Shown here piece by piece: positions 62,072 through 64,000 of a stretch of DNA of 64,000 bases (positions within the stretch are counted from its first letter, which is position 1; the number at the start of each line of letters is the position of its first letter). Below the pieces are notes generated by a model that saw nothing but the letters and a program-made list of their open reading frames with translations, had not been told where the DNA came from and searched no databases. Origin of the DNA: Pedobacter metabolipauper (GTDB lineage: Bacteria > Bacteroidota > Bacteroidia > Sphingobacteriales > Sphingobacteriaceae); the NCBI RefSeq assembly GCF_004362715.1, contig NZ_SNYC01000005.1, positions 807,781-871,780 of the forward strand. The letters are read 5' to 3'. The translations under genes were made by a program, and so were the position numbers.

Positions 62072-62573
62072 ACTTTTACACCTGTTTAAATGTTAATTGC
62101 CTGCAGTAGCGTTTATTCATGGTTGTCGCCTGTTATTTGCGCCCTGCTTTTAAAATCATGTACATTTGAATGTGGTCTTTTTGTTAGCTCCTTTACGCAA
62201 TAAGGGAGCTTCAAAAGGCCGAAAGATTAGATAATTGTCTAGATCATAAATATTTTCCCTCTCAGTTTGTTTAAAACACAGGAGAATTCAATCCGCTTCA
62301 ATGATGCAATAGTAAACAAGGGATCGTTTTACGATTGAATGATCAGGGTTAAAATCCTTTGGTTTAGTTTGTTTTGGTTAATTGGCTTTGGTTAATTAAG
62401 AACAATTATAATGCAAACCCGTATCAGCTGCAACCTGTGCTGTCCTGCTTTTATCGTTTTATTTCAAATTAATACCAAATTTTATTTTTATAACCAATGA
62501 AAATGCCCCTTAATTGGAAAGCTGGACTTTCCGATTAAGGGGCATTTTGATAAAACAGGAAGAAGAAGCCGTT
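62072..62573. promoter_or_regulatory. susC upstream region with hairpin and direct repeats
   Basis: No gene is seen. A hairpin (AGCTCCTTTA 62186-62195 with TAAGGGAGCT 62201-62210) lies about 115 bp upstream of the susC ATG. TTTGGTTAATT occurs twice at 14-bp spacing (62373-62383 and 62387-62397), with a related TTTGGTTTAG at 62358. No perfect TAnnTTTG -7 box was found on the minus strand. Confidence 0.5.
62500..62548 (-). terminator. Long intrinsic terminator after alpha/beta hydrolase gene
   Basis: Arms 62500-62521 and 62527-62548 form a 22-bp stem with a single G-T pair and a 5-nt loop. Core arms are TGCCCCTTAAT and ATTAAGGGGCA, with AAAA and TTTT ends. On the minus strand it lies 25 bp beyond the stop of the hydrolase gene. 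Confidence 0.9.
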
Positions 62574-63890
62574 TTATTTTGCCTTTATCCAGGACGCGAT
62601 ATCATTTACGAGGTCTTCAGATACACTTGCAGGGCTTTCATATTGTTTGCTTGTCCCTTTCATTCCCTGAAAGCTCATCAGGTGATTGAGTTGTGGATAC
62701 AACTTAAGCACTGCATTTTTATTTTGTGCTAATGCTGCATTCCAAAGTTCATAATCGGCAACGGATACCTGGAAATCCAATGCTCCCTGTGCCACAAAGA
62801 TTTTTTTGTTTAAGCTTTTCGCCACAGCCACCTGATCGTAATTATTAATGTCAATCCAGTAAGATGCAGGAAGCCCCAGTACAGATGAATCTGGTTTCAT
62901 TTTTCCCAGTGTATTTAGTCTTGTCTTTTGGATCTCCGTAGTTAGTGAGGTCATTTGCTTTTTTGTTGCTGCTGATGTATCCTTTGAAAGGCTATACATA
63001 TAGTTATTCTGTTCAATGATCAGATCAGTCATTTTACGTGCAGGTGCAGCGAGCAGTAAGATCCCTTTTAAATCTGGTGACAGTGTGGCAATTCGCGGCG
63101 CCAGCATTCCACCCAAACTGTGCCCGAGTAAATAAATCTGACTTTTATTTGCTGCAGGAATTGTTTTTGCAAGTTCTACTGCCGCTATGGCATCATCAAC
63201 CAATTCTTCTTTTACGGTGAATGCTCCATAAAACTCAGCATTATAGATCATGGTTCTCTTTACGTAACGGATGGAAGCAATACCCTGAGACGCAAGACCA
63301 AGTGCAATGTCTTTTAAGGGTTTATTGGGACCAACGGTTTCATCCATATCATGAGGTCCGGATCCATGAACCAGTACCACGATTGGAAAGTTGGCTGCAT
63401 TTTTTGGTGCAGTAAGTATTCCAACCAACTCGTGACCGGGTGTTTTTACATAGATCTCTGTTTCTTTATATAATGTAGTATCAGATGCATAGGTTGGTTT
63501 TGCGTAGGCCACAGCGTTTGTTTTTCCGGGAAGATAAAAACCAACGATCTTTTCTGCTTTGTTATAGGCAAAGAGAAAATTTTGTGTGTCTTTTTCAAAA
63601 TTACCCTCCATAGTGATCACAAAAAAATCGCCTTCGGTTTTACTGCTTACAATGTCTGCCGACTTAAACTTACCAAGACCGGTATTTAAGTTTGTCCACA
63701 GTTGTTTTAGATCAGGCTCAGAAAACTTAGCATGAAAGGTGGTGTCAAAATACAGATAAGCTTCCTGATATTTTTCTTCGTTTAATAACGTGAAAAAATC
63801 CTGTGATTTACCTAAAAGACCAATCAAACCCTGTGAAAATGCAGAGGTGGTAATTAAAACTGTAAAAAATAATAAAACAACTTTCTTCAT
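62574..63890 (-). CDS. Secreted alpha/beta hydrolase with N-terminal DUF3887-like domain
   Basis: 438 residues with a signal peptide (MKKVVLLFFTVLITTSAFSQ). Residues about 25-125 match DUF3887 (LNEEKYQEAYLYFDTTFHAK). The alpha/beta hydrolase follows, with oxyanion region VHGSGPHDMDE (174-184) and nucleophile S258 in GHSLGG. Later GALDFQVSV holds the Asp and LNHLM the His of the triad. Members cleave esters or peptides; the substrate is not known. It is upstream of the Sus operon on the same strand but separated by a terminator. Confidence 0.88.
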   Translation of the reverse strand: MKKVVLLFFTVLITTSAFSQGLIGLLGKSQDFFTLLNEEKYQEAYLYFDTTFHAKFSEPDLKQLWTNLNTGLGKFKSADIVSSKTEGDFFVITMEGNFEKDTQNFLFAYNKAEKIVGFYLPGKTNAVAYAKPTYASDTTLYKETEIYVKTPGHELVGILTAPKNAANFPIVVLVHGSGPHDMDETVGPNKPLKDIALGLASQGIASIRYVKRTMIYNAEFYGAFTVKEELVDDAIAAVELAKTIPAANKSQIYLLGHSLGGMLAPRIATLSPDLKGILLLAAPARKMTDLIIEQNNYMYSLSKDTSAATKKQMTSLTTEIQKTRLNTLGKMKPDSSVLGLPASYWIDINNYDQVAVAKSLNKKIFVAQGALDFQVSVADYELWNAALAQNKNAVLKLYPQLNHLMSFQGMKGTSKQYESPASVSEDLVNDIASWIKAK

Positions 63891-63911
63891 GTAACCAAAG
63901 GTAATAATATT

Positions 63912-64000
63912 TTAGCAGATCAGTTTATATCCGAACCCTCTGTGGTTAATTATTTGAACCATGGGATCGGCCTTAAAATAGCCCCTTAATTTTGAAATAT
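63912..64000 (-). CDS. OmpR-family response regulator, C-terminal fragment
   Basis: Only the last 29 codons are in the window. The translation ISKLRGYFKADPMVQIINHRGFGYKLIC ends in the winged-helix mark of OmpR/PhoB DNA-binding domains (RGFGYKL). It ends 22 bp before the alpha/beta hydrolase gene on the same strand and may belong to the same transcript. Confidence 0.9.
   Translation of the reverse strand, partial: ISKLRGYFKADPMVQIINHRGFGYKLIC

Noticed and set aside
1..64000. tRNA, rRNA, prophage or insertion sequence
   Set aside because: No cloverleaf-like sequence, transposase, integrase or phage structural gene cluster was seen; the S74-like protein is isolated.

Overview
The window comes from a chromosome of a Bacteroidota bacterium, most likely a Sphingobacteriaceae member close to Pedobacter. 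The evidence is a SusC/SusD pair with DUF5000/DUF4998-type lipoproteins, a DUF6266 protein, DUF6702, HmuY, promoters of the TTG...TAnnTTTG type rather than sigma70 boxes, weak Shine-Dalgarno signals, and a Nudix-type (NrtR-family) arabinose regulator. No rRNA, tRNA, CRISPR array, prophage or insertion sequence was seen. The assignment is inferred from gene content; no search was run.

Layout. 1-3338 (minus): a tight operon of short-chain dehydrogenase, PspC protein, LiaF-like protein, RDD protein and the 5' part of ispG. 3496-5879 (plus): MlaE/MlaF-type lipid ABC transporter and an RNA methyltransferase. 6103-13527 (minus): a complete haem uptake locus, hmuR-hmuY-hmuT-hmuU-hmuV-hmuS, with a candidate iron-responsive palindrome in the hmuR promoter and a terminator-like hairpin between hmuY and hmuT. 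13733-17226: an unknown lipoprotein, a DUF6266 protein, a gene-free repeat-rich stretch and an AraC regulator. 17223-20692: DUF6702, HupE/UreJ and a secreted M1 metallopeptidase. 20778-24750 (minus): a small tail-fibre-chaperone-like protein, an Asp-rich protein and parC. 24893-33325 (plus): TamB-like, BamA/TamA-like and BrkB proteins. 33322-39609: parE (minus), an APC permease, a GPH-type MFS transporter and an RhlE-type helicase (plus).

39689-46979 (minus) is an L-arabinose operon, araR-araB-araD-araA-sugar symporter-araC-type regulator. It has a 12-bp-arm inverted repeat just upstream of araB that is a strong operator candidate. 47114-53463 (minus) is a lipid-modification cluster: desaturase, DUF1295 membrane protein, CFA/coclaurine-methyltransferase-like enzyme, flavin oxidoreductase, DUF1365 protein and full-length CFA synthase. 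A tandem minisatellite (about 15-bp units, with perfect 44-bp higher-order copies) splits it in two. This is the most interesting region: its gene set recalls the bacterial pathways that methylate or oxidise unsaturated acyl chains, such as furan fatty acid synthesis.

53532-54503 holds a cupin and a stand-alone response regulator. 54628-62071 (minus) is a four-gene SusC/SusD operon with two discoidin-like lipoproteins and no glycoside hydrolase. 62574-63890 is a secreted alpha/beta hydrolase, and the window ends in the C-terminus of an OmpR-type regulator.
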